This document shows positions 1-10,397 of a stretch of 64,000 bases of DNA, piece after piece. The translations under genes were made by a program, and so were the position numbers. The stretch spans positions 4,086,997 through 4,150,996 of the forward strand of contig CM043964.1 in NCBI GenBank assembly GCA_014529385.2, read 5' to 3'. A model generated the notes under the pieces. That model was not told where the DNA came from, did no database searches, and saw only the letters and a list, made by a program, of their open reading frames with translations. The DNA comes from Adiantum capillus-veneris (taxonomy: Eukaryota; Streptophyta; Polypodiopsida; Polypodiales; Pteridaceae). The first letter of the stretch is position 1; each line of letters begins with the position of its first letter.

Positions 1-878
1 CAAAAAGCATGCGGCTTCTCAAAATAGTCGCTTTTTAGGCGTTCAATCAACTCGATTTTCGCACCAAGTATACCTGCGAGAATAAGATAAGAACGTGATC
101 ACTAAGCGATCCATAAAGGTTAGATTTTTTTTTCATGACACTTTGCACAGATCCGGTTTCACAAACTGATTTCTGCATCGCCTACAAAATAGTCAAAAGA
201 ACATACTCGTGCAACCAATTCAACATGATAATCAAAGTAGAAAAACATAATTATATACCTTCATAATCTCTATTGCAATACTCTACCATGAAGAAACAAT
301 CCACTTCTTGGTTGATAGCAGGGAGAGCTGTATGATGTTGTATGTCTGTCTGTCTCTGTGTATACTAGACTGCTACTGCTTTCTGCTTGGTTTCATCATA
401 ACTTCTACAAACAAACTCAGAACAGAGCAATCCAGGTACTCAAAACGACGGGAATAGATCTGGTCTACAAGGCAACGTGGACAGAATTGCAATAAACGTC
501 TCTGTTTGGCTAAGAACGTAACTTTTAGGTCGCAACTCATAAAACCTCTATTTTTGGGTCTCCACTACTTTTGCAACTCATTTTAAGCCTACCCATGCAT
601 TTTAAGCTAAAACACATAAATATAAAACATTGATATTAATAAAAATCTCAATTTTACTGTTCATAGACAGACTATGTGTTATTCATTAATCTTTATCAAA
701 TCCGTCTTTAGTGTATTATTTTAAAAAAGGAATATATGTTCTCTCTTAATATCTCAACTCATTCGTATAAGCTCTATTTAATAGACTATTCAACAATCTT
801 TCAAATCGTGCTAACGAAAGATATGTCCTGCTACATTCTTTTCGACTTTAAGAACTTCAAAAGACTAGTCCTATTACA
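1..878 (-). repeat. Chromovirus 3' LTR (partial)
   Basis: Bases 1-878 match 5054-5917 with only a few substitutions, a 14-bp indel near 628 and a one-base indel near 861. The terminus is ...attaca at 878, next to a purine tract on the minus strand. The near identity implies a fairly recent insertion, although the internal region is badly damaged. Confidence 0.9.
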
Positions 879-888
879 TTCTCCCCTT
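879..888 (-). other. Polypurine tract of the chromovirus
   Basis: Directly inside the left LTR the plus strand reads ttctcccctt, which is aaggggagaa on the minus strand. This is the expected polypurine tract for second-strand priming and fixes the element orientation. Confidence 0.75.
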
Positions 889-933
889 ATCAAAATTAAC
901 TCTGTCCTCAGAGTTGGTCTAAAGAGAGGAAAA

Positions 934-1122
934 TTATCTTTGCAAAATACTAAGATCAACCCATGATGCATCCTCTACTGGATAGTTCTGCCACTTAACC
1001 AAAACTTCCACAATGTCTCTATTTCTCAAATGTGTAAAACGCCTATTTAGTACTAAGTCTGGTTCTACAGTCAATGGTCCGTCATCTTTCAACATAGAGT
1101 TGTTTTGTAAAACATGATGCAC
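934..1122 (-). pseudogene. Chromodomain at integrase C-terminus
   Basis: The minus-strand translation contains VEVLVKWQNYPVEDASW, a close match to the chromodomain core (aromatic residue, then W, then an E-A/D-xxW end) found at the C-terminus of plant chromovirus integrases. It follows the integrase tail and is separated from it by a nonsense codon and a frameshift near 1150. In the family this domain is thought to direct integration to heterochromatin. The next bases reach the polypurine tract, so this is the end of pol. Confidence 0.8.
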
Positions 1123-1232
1123 ATTAGGAACATACTCACATGAAATACAGGATGCACTTTAACATGAGAAGGCAATTCCAATTTGTAAGGTAATGAACCA
1201 ATGCGCTTCAAAATTTTAAATGGCCCAGCAAA

Positions 1233-2840
1233 TCATGGAGACGATCTTCTATCCTTTCCAAGAATCAAATGAGACTTCTCAGGAATGACCTTTAAGAAAA
1301 CCATATCACTAGTTTCATACTCCACAACACGATGTTTCTTGTCATAATACAGTTTATGTCTCTTTTGAGATTCTCTAATATTCCCCCTGATTTTGGCCAA
1401 CTCGTTATCCATTTTCTCAAGCATCTCACGTGGCAGTTCTACCTTATTCCTCGAGCTAAGAAAATTTATAGGTGTGGGACAGTTATAGCCATACATTGCC
1501 TCAAACGGAGTCATCCTAATAGATGAATGATATGAACTGTTGTATGCAAATTCAACCAAAGACAAATATTCATTCCAATTAGATTGGTTTTCATTGACAT
1601 ACATTTGTAACATATCTTCTAAAATACGATTCACTCTCTCCGTTTTCGCATCGGTTTGAGGATGAAAAGCAGTAGACATGCGTAACTGGGTACCTATAGA
1701 GTCAAAAGTCGCTCTCCAGAAATGTGAAGTGAACTTAGAATCTCTGTCAGACACTATGCTCTTGGGCATGCCATGCAAACAAAATATCTCTTTCACAAAC
1801 AAGCGTGCAATGGTCAAAGCAGTATCAGTTATTTTCACAGGAAAGAAGTGAGCCTGTTTTGTGAGTCTATCTACCACCACAAAGATCGAGTCATAACCTC
1901 CATGAGTAATAGGAAGTCTAATAATAAAGTCCATGGATATAGACTCCCACTTCTGTAAAGGAATGTCTAAGGGTTGAAGGTCACCAGGCATCCTCTTATG
2001 TTCAATTTTAACTTGTTGACATTGAAAGCATTCACACACATAATTCTTAACATCCAATTTCATACGTGGCCAAAAGAATGAACTTTTAATCTTTTCATAT
2101 GTCTTACTCAATCCAGGATGACCAGAAAAAGGTGAGTTATGACACTCATGCAGAATTTGACTCTTAAAAGCAGAATTTGCAGGAATACACAAGCGGTCAT
2201 AATAATACAGATTTCCCTTATACAAGTGATATCTGTTCTCATACATCTCACCAATATTCTCACGCAAGAATTTCAAAATAGGTATGTAAAAAGAATCATT
2301 TTCAACTTCGGCATGTATCTCATCAACCAAATTGGATCGCACAACAGTCAACAAATTACACATGGGCCTATGACTCAATGCATCTGCAACTTTATTTTCT
2401 TTCCCACACAAATACTTCAAGTCAAAATCATACTCAGCCATCAATTCAATCCATCTCCTTTGTCTGTTGTTTAACAATGGCTGAGTGAAAATATACTTCA
2501 AACTTTGATGATCAGTACGCAATTCAAATTTGACACCAAGCAAAAGATGACGCCAATGTTTCAATGCATGAACAACAGCAAGCAATTCTAGATCATGTGT
2601 TGCATAGTTCAATTCATGTCGTCTTAATTTCCTAGACTCATATGCAACCACTCTTCCTTCTTGTGTCAAAACACACCCTAGTTGTTCACCACTAGCGTCA
2701 CAGGACACAACAAATGGTTTGCCCATCTCAGGAACTTTTAAAACAAAATTTTCTGCTATTTTAGTCTTCAAGGTCTCAAAAGCAGTCTCACAGCTAGAAG
2801 TCCACACAAAACACTTGTCTTTCTTGGTCAATTCGGTCAA
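1233..2840 (-). pseudogene. Chromovirus RNase H and integrase (pol C-terminal part)
   Basis: An uninterrupted 535-codon stretch. First comes RNase H: VSCDASGEQLGCVL, then RTDHQSLKYI, ending with the GKENKVADALS connection. Next is the integrase zinc-binding region (HECHNSPFSGHPG followed by CECFQC) and the DDE core with aspartates in SMDFI and VSDRDSKF and glutamate in KTERVNR. The reading frame stops at 1233 where TGA replaces a tryptophan codon; the downstream translation still resembles the GPF/Y region before the chromodomain. RNase H removes the RNA template and integrase joins the cDNA to host DNA. Key residues are present, but the frame is severed from RT upstream. Confidence 0.9.
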
Positions 2841-3459
2841 GGACTTGCTATCTTAGAGAAATCTTTAATATGTGCTCTCTCATATTGTGCTAGACCCATA
2901 AAGCTTCTTACATCTCTTACTAACATAGTCTTAACTTTATGAAGATCAATGTGAATCCTCTCTTTAGAAATCACTCTTCCCAAATACACAATCTGATCCT
3001 TTGCAAAAGAATACTTACTTGCTTTGGCATACAATTTATGTTCACGCAAAACTTCAAATGTTTTCTTTAAATGCAATGCATGATCTTCTTCATTCTTAGA
3101 ATACACAAAAATATCATCCAAGAATACCAGAATGAAGTTATCAAGATACGGGTGCAAATACCATTCATTAAGCACATGAAAGTTGATGGTGCATTAGTCA
3201 AACCAAAAGCAAGAACTGTAAATTCATAATGCCCATAATGTGTACGAAAAGCAGTCTTTGGAATATCCTCGGTCTTAATGCAGATTTGATGGTAGCCAGA
3301 ACGAAGATCAATCTTCAAAAATATTGTGGCACCACTCAGTTGGCTAAGCAATTCATCTATGTGAGGAAGAGGATATTTGTTCTTAATGGTCTGTTTGTTT
3401 AATCCCCTATAGTCAATACATAACCTATATGTACCATCCTTTTTCTTTTGGAATAACAC
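2837..3459 (-). pseudogene. Chromovirus reverse transcriptase, frameshifted
   Basis: Two overlapping frames make up the RT. The upstream part (3459 to about 3170) carries [34 protein letters not shown] (catalytic Asp) and [11 protein letters not shown]. The downstream part (3175-2837) carries [12 protein letters not shown], an intact FLDD catalytic box, followed by KASKYSFAKDQIVYLG. A frameshift near 3165-3175 separates them, and a further lesion near 2840 separates RT from RNase H. All core RT motifs are visible, so this was a normal Ty3-type polymerase before decay. Confidence 0.88.
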
Positions 3460-3505
3460 ACGACTACCCCAAGAAGATACACTAGGTTTAATGAAACCCT
3501 TTTTT

Positions 3506-3769
3506 TCAAACGATCATGTGTATCTTGAGCTCTTTAAGCTCATCAATATTGAACCTGTATGGAGCCCTTGAATAAGGTGTTGCTCTTGGATATAGATCTA
3601 TGGTGTGGTCTACCGCTCTAGGCGGAGGTATACTAGGAAGATCGTCCGGAAACACATCCTTAACTTCTTGTAAGAGATCCTCTATAAATTCCAGATTTGT
3701 CTCTTTATATTGTTTATCCCCAAATTCTTCTTTAATCTCATTAGCAAACACAAGCAACGTCTCACACAA
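3506..3769 (-). pseudogene. Chromovirus pre-RT segment
   Basis: The stretch contains EVKDVFPDDLPSIPPPRAVD and RATPYSRAPYRFN, the conserved spacer before Ty3-type RT that ends in the PYR motif. Its upstream end coincides with a short direct duplication (aagcaacgtctcacac repeated near 3755-3792), and no protease motif follows, so a deletion or rearrangement removed protease and the gag C-terminus. It is in a different frame from the RT piece below it. Confidence 0.75.
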
Positions 3770-4249
3770 GCAAACACAAGCAACGTCTCACACTCTTATC
3801 TAAGTCACCTTATCAATTCCATTGCCAAAACTAGATTTAGAATCTCTTTCTTTCCACAAAGAGTGTGACTTATCATCATCAAATGATTAAAGATATATTT
3901 TCCTTTCTTAACAATCAATCAAAATATGATTTTCAATGATCTAATTGATACCAATGATAACATCATGCATATCAATGTTTATGTTATAGAAATCATCTTT
4001 ATGATTTCGACTCTTCAAAGAAAAAAAAAACAAATTTCCTACTAACTCTTTCGTGAAACTATTATTACCACTAGTTCAGTCCACAAGTCTTTTAACTTCT
4101 CGATTTAATTTCAAGTTTAATTTCTCAATCAATTTAGACGATAAGAAGCAATGAATACTATCCAAATCAATTAAGAAATTCAAATTTTAATCTCAACTTT
4201 TACGCATAAATTCGATCTCACAGAAGCTTTCAAAGGACGTATCAAAGAC

Positions 4250-4770
4250 ATAAAACATCACAAAGAAGGGGTAGATGACTTACCTTTATCGTACGCATCG
4301 CCAAAAGTCTCCAATTGAGCCATCTTGGTACGTATTGTCTTATCGGTCACCTTGCTCGAGCATTCGAAAGTCTCGTGGTCATGTTCTCGATATTGAAAGT
4401 ATAATCCAAATCTTTGAGCTCTTCAATCCACGCTTCTAAATCTTCGCATATCTTTCTTATGCCATCAAACTCTTTAAGCTTAGCCTTCGTTAAGAATGAT
4501 TTGGTTGTCGCTTCTCCCATATCGTCATCGTTTCTTTTGGCGGTACCCCAGTGCCACCACGATGATTATTGTTTCCAGGTGGATTAGCATGGTTTTCACC
4601 TTCATGTTGGCCATCAAGGTCTACATAGATATCAAGCTCTCGTGCTGCTTTGCCCCGCAGAGCCTCAGCACGCTCCCGATTTGCAATTTTTAGATCTTCT
4701 CATAGTCGCCGAATCAGGTCTTCTTGCTCCTTCATCCTCCTCTCGTATCCTTTCATGTCCAGCATCAACC
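4250..4770 (-). pseudogene. Decayed gag N-terminal remnant of the chromovirus
   Basis: Starting just inside the primer binding site, the minus strand encodes MLDMKGYERRMKEQEDLIRR, a stop, then EDLKIANRERAEALRGKAAR, and further down MTIWEKRQ followed by a frame-shifted segment. A charged N-terminal helix before the first structured segment fits gag of this group, but no zinc knuckle is found. Bases 3770-4250 show only scrambled AT-rich sequence. Confidence is moderate because assignment rests on position and composition. Confidence 0.5.
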
Positions 4771-4773
4771 GCT

Positions 4774-4786
4774 TGCTCTGATACCA
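4774..4786 (-). other. Primer binding site, initiator tRNA-Met type
   Basis: The plus strand reads tgctctgatacca, so the minus strand reads tggtatcagagca, the standard primer site complementary to the 3' end of initiator tRNA-Met. It lies two bases inside the right LTR, marking that LTR as the 5' one. Confidence 0.85.
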
Positions 4787-4788
4787 AT

Positions 4789-5917
4789 CGTCACGGGAAC
4801 CGAATAATAGAGATCGACAGCAAAAGATAGAGAAAGAGATATTTGTATTGATGAATCTTTGTAGAGTTTTGATACAACAGAGGAGCAATTGAATAGGGGC
4901 GCACTCCGTTGTACGGAGCTCGAACCTCCCGACCACCCCCGAGCTTCAGTTCGCTTGCATGCAGCGTCTCACTCGCACTCGCACTCGCAGAAGAGGAGAT
5001 ATGTGAATGATCCCCAAATGCACCATCCGTCGTTCTTTAATCCTTCTTTTCCTCAAAAAGCATGCGGCTTCTCAAAATAGTCGCTTTTTAGGCGTTCAAT
5101 CAACTCGATTTTCGCACCAAGTATACCTGCGAGAATAAGATAAGAACGTGATCGCTAAGCGATCCATAAAGGTTAGATTTTTTTTTCATGACACTTTGCA
5201 CAGATCCGGTTTCACAAACTGATTTCTGCATCGCCTACAAAATAGTCAAAAGAACATACTCGTGCAACCAATTCAACATGATAATCAAAGTAGAAAAACA
5301 TAATTATATACCTTCATAATCTCTATTGCAATACTCTACCATGAAGAAACAATCCACTTCTTGGTTGATAGCAGGGAGAGCTGTATGATGTTGTATGTCT
5401 GTCTGTCTCTGTGTATACTAGACTGCTACTGCTTTCTGCTTGGTTTCATCATAACTTCTACAAACAAACTCAGAACAGAGCAATCCAGGTACTCAAAACG
5501 ACGGGAATAGATCTGGTCTACAAGGCAACGTGGACAGAATTGCAATAAACGTCTCTGTTTGGCTAAGAACGTAACTTTTAGGTCGCAACTCATAAAACCT
5601 CTATTTTTGGGTCTCCACTACTTTCACAACTTATTTTAAGCCTACCCATGCATTTTAAGCTAAAACACATAAATATTAATAAAAATCTCAATTTTACTGT
5701 TCATAGACAGACTATGTGTTATTCATTAATCTTTATCAAATCCGTCTTTAGTGTATTATTTTAAAAAAGGAATATATGTTCTCTCTTAATATCTCAACTC
5801 ATTCGTATAAGCTCTATTTAATAGACTATTCAACAATCTTTCAAATCGTGCTAACGAAAGATATGTCCTGCTACATTCTTTTCGACTTTAAGAACTTCAA
5901 AGACTAGTCCTATTACA
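4789..5917 (-). repeat. Chromovirus 5' LTR (complete, 1129 bp)
   Basis: It begins next to the primer site with cgtcacgggaacc (probably tg mutated to cg) and ends ...tattaca at 5917. The segment 5054-5917 is the partner of 1-878. The expected flanking duplication cannot be tested because the other end lies outside the window. Confidence 0.85.
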
Positions 5918-5929
5918 TCCATTGGCATA

Positions 5930-6640
5930 TAGCTAGCTATTGAGCTATTGTTGTACGATCATCCCATAAAGTATACGGCAAAAATTTTGGCCACTCACCA
6001 AATATTCCTTCACAATCCTTGGCCAAAAACTTGATGATAGGAGGATGCCCTCTTTCACTCTTTCCATTGCGTTCAGGGTTGTAAACTGTAGTAAGGGAGA
6101 ACTTAGTTCCTAATTTGGAAAAGAACTCCCTGCGGCTTCCTCGGCATCTAATTCACCTTTTTCAGTAGTGATATTTCCCACACAACCATAATGAAAAATC
6201 ACCTCATCAAGAATGAATTTGTATACAGCTTATGTGGTTTTTGCTCGTAATGCTCTCCCTTCAACTTGGTTAGTTGGGTCCTCTCATGCAAGAACTAAGT
6301 ATCTCATCTACTAGAGTCCTAAAGGCATTGTGACTAGATCCACAACCCATTTTTAGTGCATGGCTAGTGGATATGTAGGGTGCAACCCATCACGATGTCA
6401 AACATTTGAATACATTTGAAAAGTCACACACGACTCTACAAATTGAGAAACATCTTTATACATACGCTTCCATCAATATTTTTATTTTGATTTGGAGAAG
6501 GTTGGCCACACACCCCTGTGTCTAACTTGAAGACTCTCATGAAACTCTTGCATGAGATTTCCTTCAGTCTCTTTACATATAACCCTTTGTGGGGTAACAC
6601 CCTTTTGTTTAGGATGCTTCCATAAGTAAACATCCATCAA
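5930..6640 (-). pseudogene. Integrase of the old gypsy remnant
   Basis: Combining frames on the minus strand I can read an ordered integrase. It starts with a zinc-region remnant (MQEFHESS..HRGVW), followed by QFVESCVTFQ. The core has WVVDLVTMP (first Asp), then TTEKGELDAEEA, then YNPERNGKSERGHPPI with the presumptive Glu, and finally FLAKDCEGIFGEWP. At least four stops or frameshifts lie between these pieces. The C-terminal end is lost where the chromovirus inserted. Identification rests on motif order; individual catalytic positions are uncertain. Confidence 0.6.
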
Positions 6641-7492
6641 AAAGTACCCATATACTTTTCTACATATCCTCTTGATTGTTGGTTAGGCCAATCATCCTGT
6701 TTTGTTAAAGTACTCAAGTAACTTTCAATAAGAAGCCAATCACCTTCATAAAGCTCTTTCAAGAACAATTCAAGTGGTTTAGACATGCGTGCATAGTTAC
6801 CTTTGACATGAGAGATGGAATAGAACTTTTTTCCCACATCATCACCCTCATTAACCATAATTGATTCATCTTCATATGTTTCCCTTGATAGCATATCAGC
6901 TATTGTATTTTCTTTACCTACAATGTGCTTAAACTCAGGATTTCAAGACTTAATGTAAGCAATCCACTGCAACATAGCAATGTCTAGCATTGAGCATCTT
7001 GTAATCATCCCAATAAGTTATAGACAATCTATTTCTAAGGTACTCTTTCCCATTTTTCAAGGCTGTAACCATATCCAATAGCTTTAATTTTATATGTGGA
7101 TAGTTTTTTTGGTGAAAACTTAGTACCTTTGCTCCAAATCTTACCACATACTTGTGTCCTTCTTCATCATCTTGCCCTATTTCCCATCCAATTCCTCTAG
7201 GACTGGTGTGTACTATGACAATTACTGGCATTTTAGTCTCATAGTCTACCTTTCTCAAAGTTGGTGCTAGCTGTGGAGACTCCTTTAGCTATTACATGGC
7301 TTTTACATGTGTATCTGTCCATTTAGACTTTAGTTTCCTTATAAGAAATTGATAAAGAGGATCAGATACATGTGCATAATGTGAAATCCAAATAACATAA
7401 AAGACACATGCTCCCAGAAACCTTCTAAACATAGTGATTCTAGCGCATGTTTCTTTCATTCTTTGGATGGCATCTACCTTTGTTGTGGACAA
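6637..7492 (-). pseudogene. RNase H and RT connection of the old gypsy remnant
   Basis: The minus strand contains the RT connection (MKETCARITMFRRFLGACVF, start about 7450) and a decayed RNase H whose end reads FKHIVGKENTIADMLSR near 6890-6940, the typical GKEN..AD.LSR closing motif. A segment (GDWLLIESYLSTL) then links to integrase. Frames change near 6900 and 7270. Catalytic residues of RNase H cannot be assigned with confidence. Confidence 0.65.
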
Positions 7493-8200
7493 GATTTACT
7501 ACCATATGGCCCGCACATGTTCCCCACAATGAGCACTTCATTAACACCAAACATAGACTTTTTCCCTGAAAAGCTAAGATTTACTTCCTCCAACCTAGAT
7601 AAAATTTTATCAAAATCATTTATGTTATTTTCCACAAACCTGTGGCAACCCTTGAGATCCAAAGATTCTTCTTTCTCACTTGCTTCACATTCTTTGATAG
7701 GCAAATCATCAAATAAAGGCATTGTGATATGCAAATAAAGTCACGTAAGACCTTATTCATCCCATTCATCATATGTGCAATTGAGTTGGTTGCCCCCTGC
7801 TGAAAGGTACACATTCTTACCAAATCTAAAGGTATCCTCATGGTTGTCAAATCTCTGATTTCCATTGCAATCTAAAATTGATCATACCCTGAGTAGAGGT
7901 CTCCCATTGAGTAGATTTCCCTCCTTGTAAATGCCTCTGCAAGCTCTCATCCACAATTGGACCTGTACCTACATTCTTAATTGTCACCTTCTTCACTGGC
8001 TGCATATTTTGGATGAAGCATAGAGTACCATTCTTCTTTGGAACTGTGAAACACCTATTTGAGTATGGAACACAAGAAGTCTCCAAAATCGTCATTTTGA
8101 TCTTTTCATTCAATAGCTCTGCTAAATTGGACAAATCTGTCTTTGGAACCAGAATAGGATGCAAATTCCAAGCCACATGGGATATTGTAACAATGACCAT
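7474..8200 (-). pseudogene. Reverse transcriptase of the old gypsy remnant
   Basis: From 8200 down the minus strand reads PYSNRCFTVPKKNGTLCFIQ, then PVKKVTIKN and GPIVDE, then after a frameshift the fingers/palm pieces ending in FDKILSRLEEVNLSFSGKK and VGNMCGPYG. This is a recognisable Ty3-type RT (FxVPKKNGxxRFIQDxxxxN motif). The catalytic DD region near 7700-7750 is broken by a frameshift. Upstream, 8250-8400 still reads as the family's pre-RT spacer (KNPKIIGHTS..DSFQELQ). Confidence 0.7.
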
Positions 8201-9282
8201 AGGAGCTACAATAGAAGGATCAACACACCCTATCTCATGTGGCTCAAATTAAAAAGCCTTACCATGCTTTGAAAGAATTTCTCTAGAGCACTTTTTCTCC
8301 TCCTGTGTTAGAAACTCCTCATAGACAATCTGCAACTCTTGAAACGAGTCCTTTGTGGAGGTGTGCCCAATAATTTTAGGATTCCTCAAACTTGGTTGCA
8401 AAGAAGCCTGCTCAATCTTTTTCCTTTTTTTGGGTCATTATGAAGAGGATGGGGTGTAGGAGGGCGTCTTTATTTTCCATGAGCTTATGGAGGTGATTAA
8501 CATTTTGACAAATAGGTGTACGCCAATGTATGCAAGAGTGGTGGGTGTGTAAGAGATGTGTAAGAGTGGTCAAAGGATGCACTTTCCTTCCTGAAAAGGA
8601 GATGGAAAATTCTTTGATTTTCAACCTTCTATAACTCCCACAAATAATCTTCGATTTAAGCGAAGATCGTAGATCTACAATCTATGCATCTAGCTCTTTC
8701 CATAGATATGTTACATGATCTGGTTTTACCCCACTAGATTTTAAATTCCATTTTGGGGGGAAATTTGAATTCAAATAAAGTAGCCATTGTGCTTATTTGA
8801 ACTCAAAAGTTGTCCTTTGATTAATTTCTTAATACTAAAGGTTTGAACTGCCAGATAAAGAGGCCCTCCTATACCCCATTCTCTTCCTAATGTGGTAAGG
8901 GTGAAGCTATTGGTTTCACCTTCTTTGCTACACTCTTGTATTTAGTTTCAACATGGACTTCTAGGCCAATTGCTTGCTTGAAACATATTATTTCTTTCAA
9001 GGCTTCTATATATGACTTGATACATTTCATACTTCCACAACTTCATTTTCAAGATGCAAACTAGACTCCATTATAGCATAAAGCTCACCCATAGTATCTA
9101 CAAAAAAAACTTGCTCACACTAACCCAAAACATTTTCAATAGGCTCTAGCAATCCACTCTCTTTTGTGCCTATTTGTACATATTGCCTCTCACATCTCTT
9201 CAAATCTTAAAGTTTTGTAAAACATATTGATCCATTCCTTGTTACTGAGGATCCCGTAGGAAACGTTTCACCCATTTTTGGA

Positions 9283-9590
9283 TCAAGCGACAACCTTTTT
9301 TGTTTTGTACCATTGTAATCCCGCTTTACAATGTACTTGGCCAAAACCCATCATTTTTCTATGATCATTAAAGTTTTTGCTCACCTTTGGTAGAGGATGA
9401 TCTCTGAGGTTGTCATGATTTCTTTCATGGTTTACAAAAACTGTTAGATATTGAACAATATGTTTACCTAGCATAAGCTGAACGTTCATCCATTACCTTT
9501 GTTTCCATTCAAACTCCTACAATGTAGGGCTTTCCCAAGATGCAAAAAAGACTCGGTGGCCTCTACACCAAGACTATGCATGATGGCCTC
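9283..9590 (-). pseudogene. Protease C-terminal part of the old gypsy remnant
   Basis: Minus-strand frames give ILGKPYIVGV, METKVMDERSAYA and VQYLTVFVNHERNHDNLRDH. ILGxPYI is the second conserved box of retropepsins and the NHER tail follows it in this gypsy family. The N-terminal half with the catalytic Asp is not upstream here; the sequence changes at about 9605. A possible partner half lies at 19063-19458. Confidence 0.55.
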
Positions 9591-9605
9591 ATCATGGGAG
9601 GTACA

Positions 9606-9905
9606 CAATAGGGGCCCCACCTAGCTAGGAATGCAGCTAGGATGCATAGTAAAGGGTTGGCACATAACACAAGGAAAATTGGAGAGAAGGAGAGAGAGGG
9701 ACATAAAGAGATCATTAGAGCTTCATAACATGGGCATCATAAACACCATACAAACATTCGCAAGGGGAATTTCACATAATGAATATCTCACAACTCATGT
9801 GTGCATGGTAATTCAAACCTCTTGGTCATTAAGAAACATATACACACACACCCCAAAACAAACAACCATAGATAATACTATGACATAGTATAATTATTTG
9901 TGCAT
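9606..9905. other. Unassigned 300-bp stretch
   Basis: Purine-rich AT-moderate sequence between the old gypsy remnant and the large non-autonomous element. I see no coding or repeat identity; it may be flank or part of an unrecognised insertion. Confidence 0.4.
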
Positions 9906-10146
9906 TGTTGGGGGATTTGTGTTCAAAAGGTGAGACGGGAAGGTGCAAGGCCTCTAGCTGTGAGAGGTGTGAGAAAGAGTGTTACAATAAACACAGTTAA
10001 TGTACAAAAAGCTTTTCACTGACAGCTTTAACAAGGTTCTGAACCTTTATTACCCAAAGCGGACAACAATTTAATCGACCTTAATTGGCGTGCGAAGCAT
10101 GTCTTGATAATATTCGTCTCCTTTGTTCTTCCTCTACTGCTTTACA

Positions 10147-10149
<3 letters not shown>

Positions 10150-10223
<74 letters not shown>
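10150..10223. repeat. (GA)n microsatellite, 74 bp
   Basis: Uninterrupted GA dinucleotides inside the left LTR. The cognate position in the right LTR (14819-14846) has only about 28 bp, so the array changed length after insertion. Confidence 0.95.
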
Positions 10224-10226
<3 letters not shown>

Positions 10227-10288
10227 CATGAAAATGATTAACTATGGCTTATGGAAGAGATAACGGCTTGGGTTATGGCTTCCATCCA

Positions 10289-10397
10289 ATCCGACAAGCT
10301 TTTTCCCAAAATCTTGTAAATCCATTAAATCTATATTATTGGCTTATGAATATAGATTTGATGGATTTACAAGATTTTGGGAAAAATCTTGTCGGAT
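10289..10397. repeat. 49-bp inverted repeat with 11-bp spacer
   Basis: Arms 10289-10337 and 10349-10397 are reverse complements with two mismatches in 49 positions, separated by attggcttatg. The right arm has a counterpart in the other LTR (near 14940-14985) but the left arm does not. Confidence 0.9.

Larger units (their letters stand above)
1..5917 (-). mobile_element. Ty3/gypsy chromovirus, minus strand, left end cut by window
   Basis: Two near-identical LTRs (1-878 and 4789-5917) flank a minus-strand internal region. The order read on the minus strand is primer binding site, decayed gag, pre-RT, RT, RNase H, integrase, chromodomain and polypurine tract, which is the chromovirus order. The first roughly 265 bases of the left LTR lie outside the window. 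Most of gag, the zinc knuckle and the protease appear deleted, so the copy cannot be autonomous. It lies inside the integrase of an older gypsy element that resumes at 5918; tccat at 5918-5922 is the likely right target duplication, whose partner is outside the window. Confidence 0.9.
5918..9605 (-). mobile_element. Old Ty3/gypsy pol remnant, minus strand
   Basis: Reading the minus strand from 9590 to 5930 gives, in order, the protease C-terminus, RT, RNase H and integrase of a single Ty3/gypsy family different from the chromovirus. Many stops and frameshifts interrupt it. Its integrase is cut at 5918 by the chromovirus, and its upstream end at about 9605 abuts unrelated sequence. No LTR of this element is recognised in the window. 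Confidence 0.75.

Noticed and set aside
4771-4790. tRNA-like 3' end gctctgatacca
   Set aside because: It is the complement of a primer binding site next to an LTR; no tRNA body is present.
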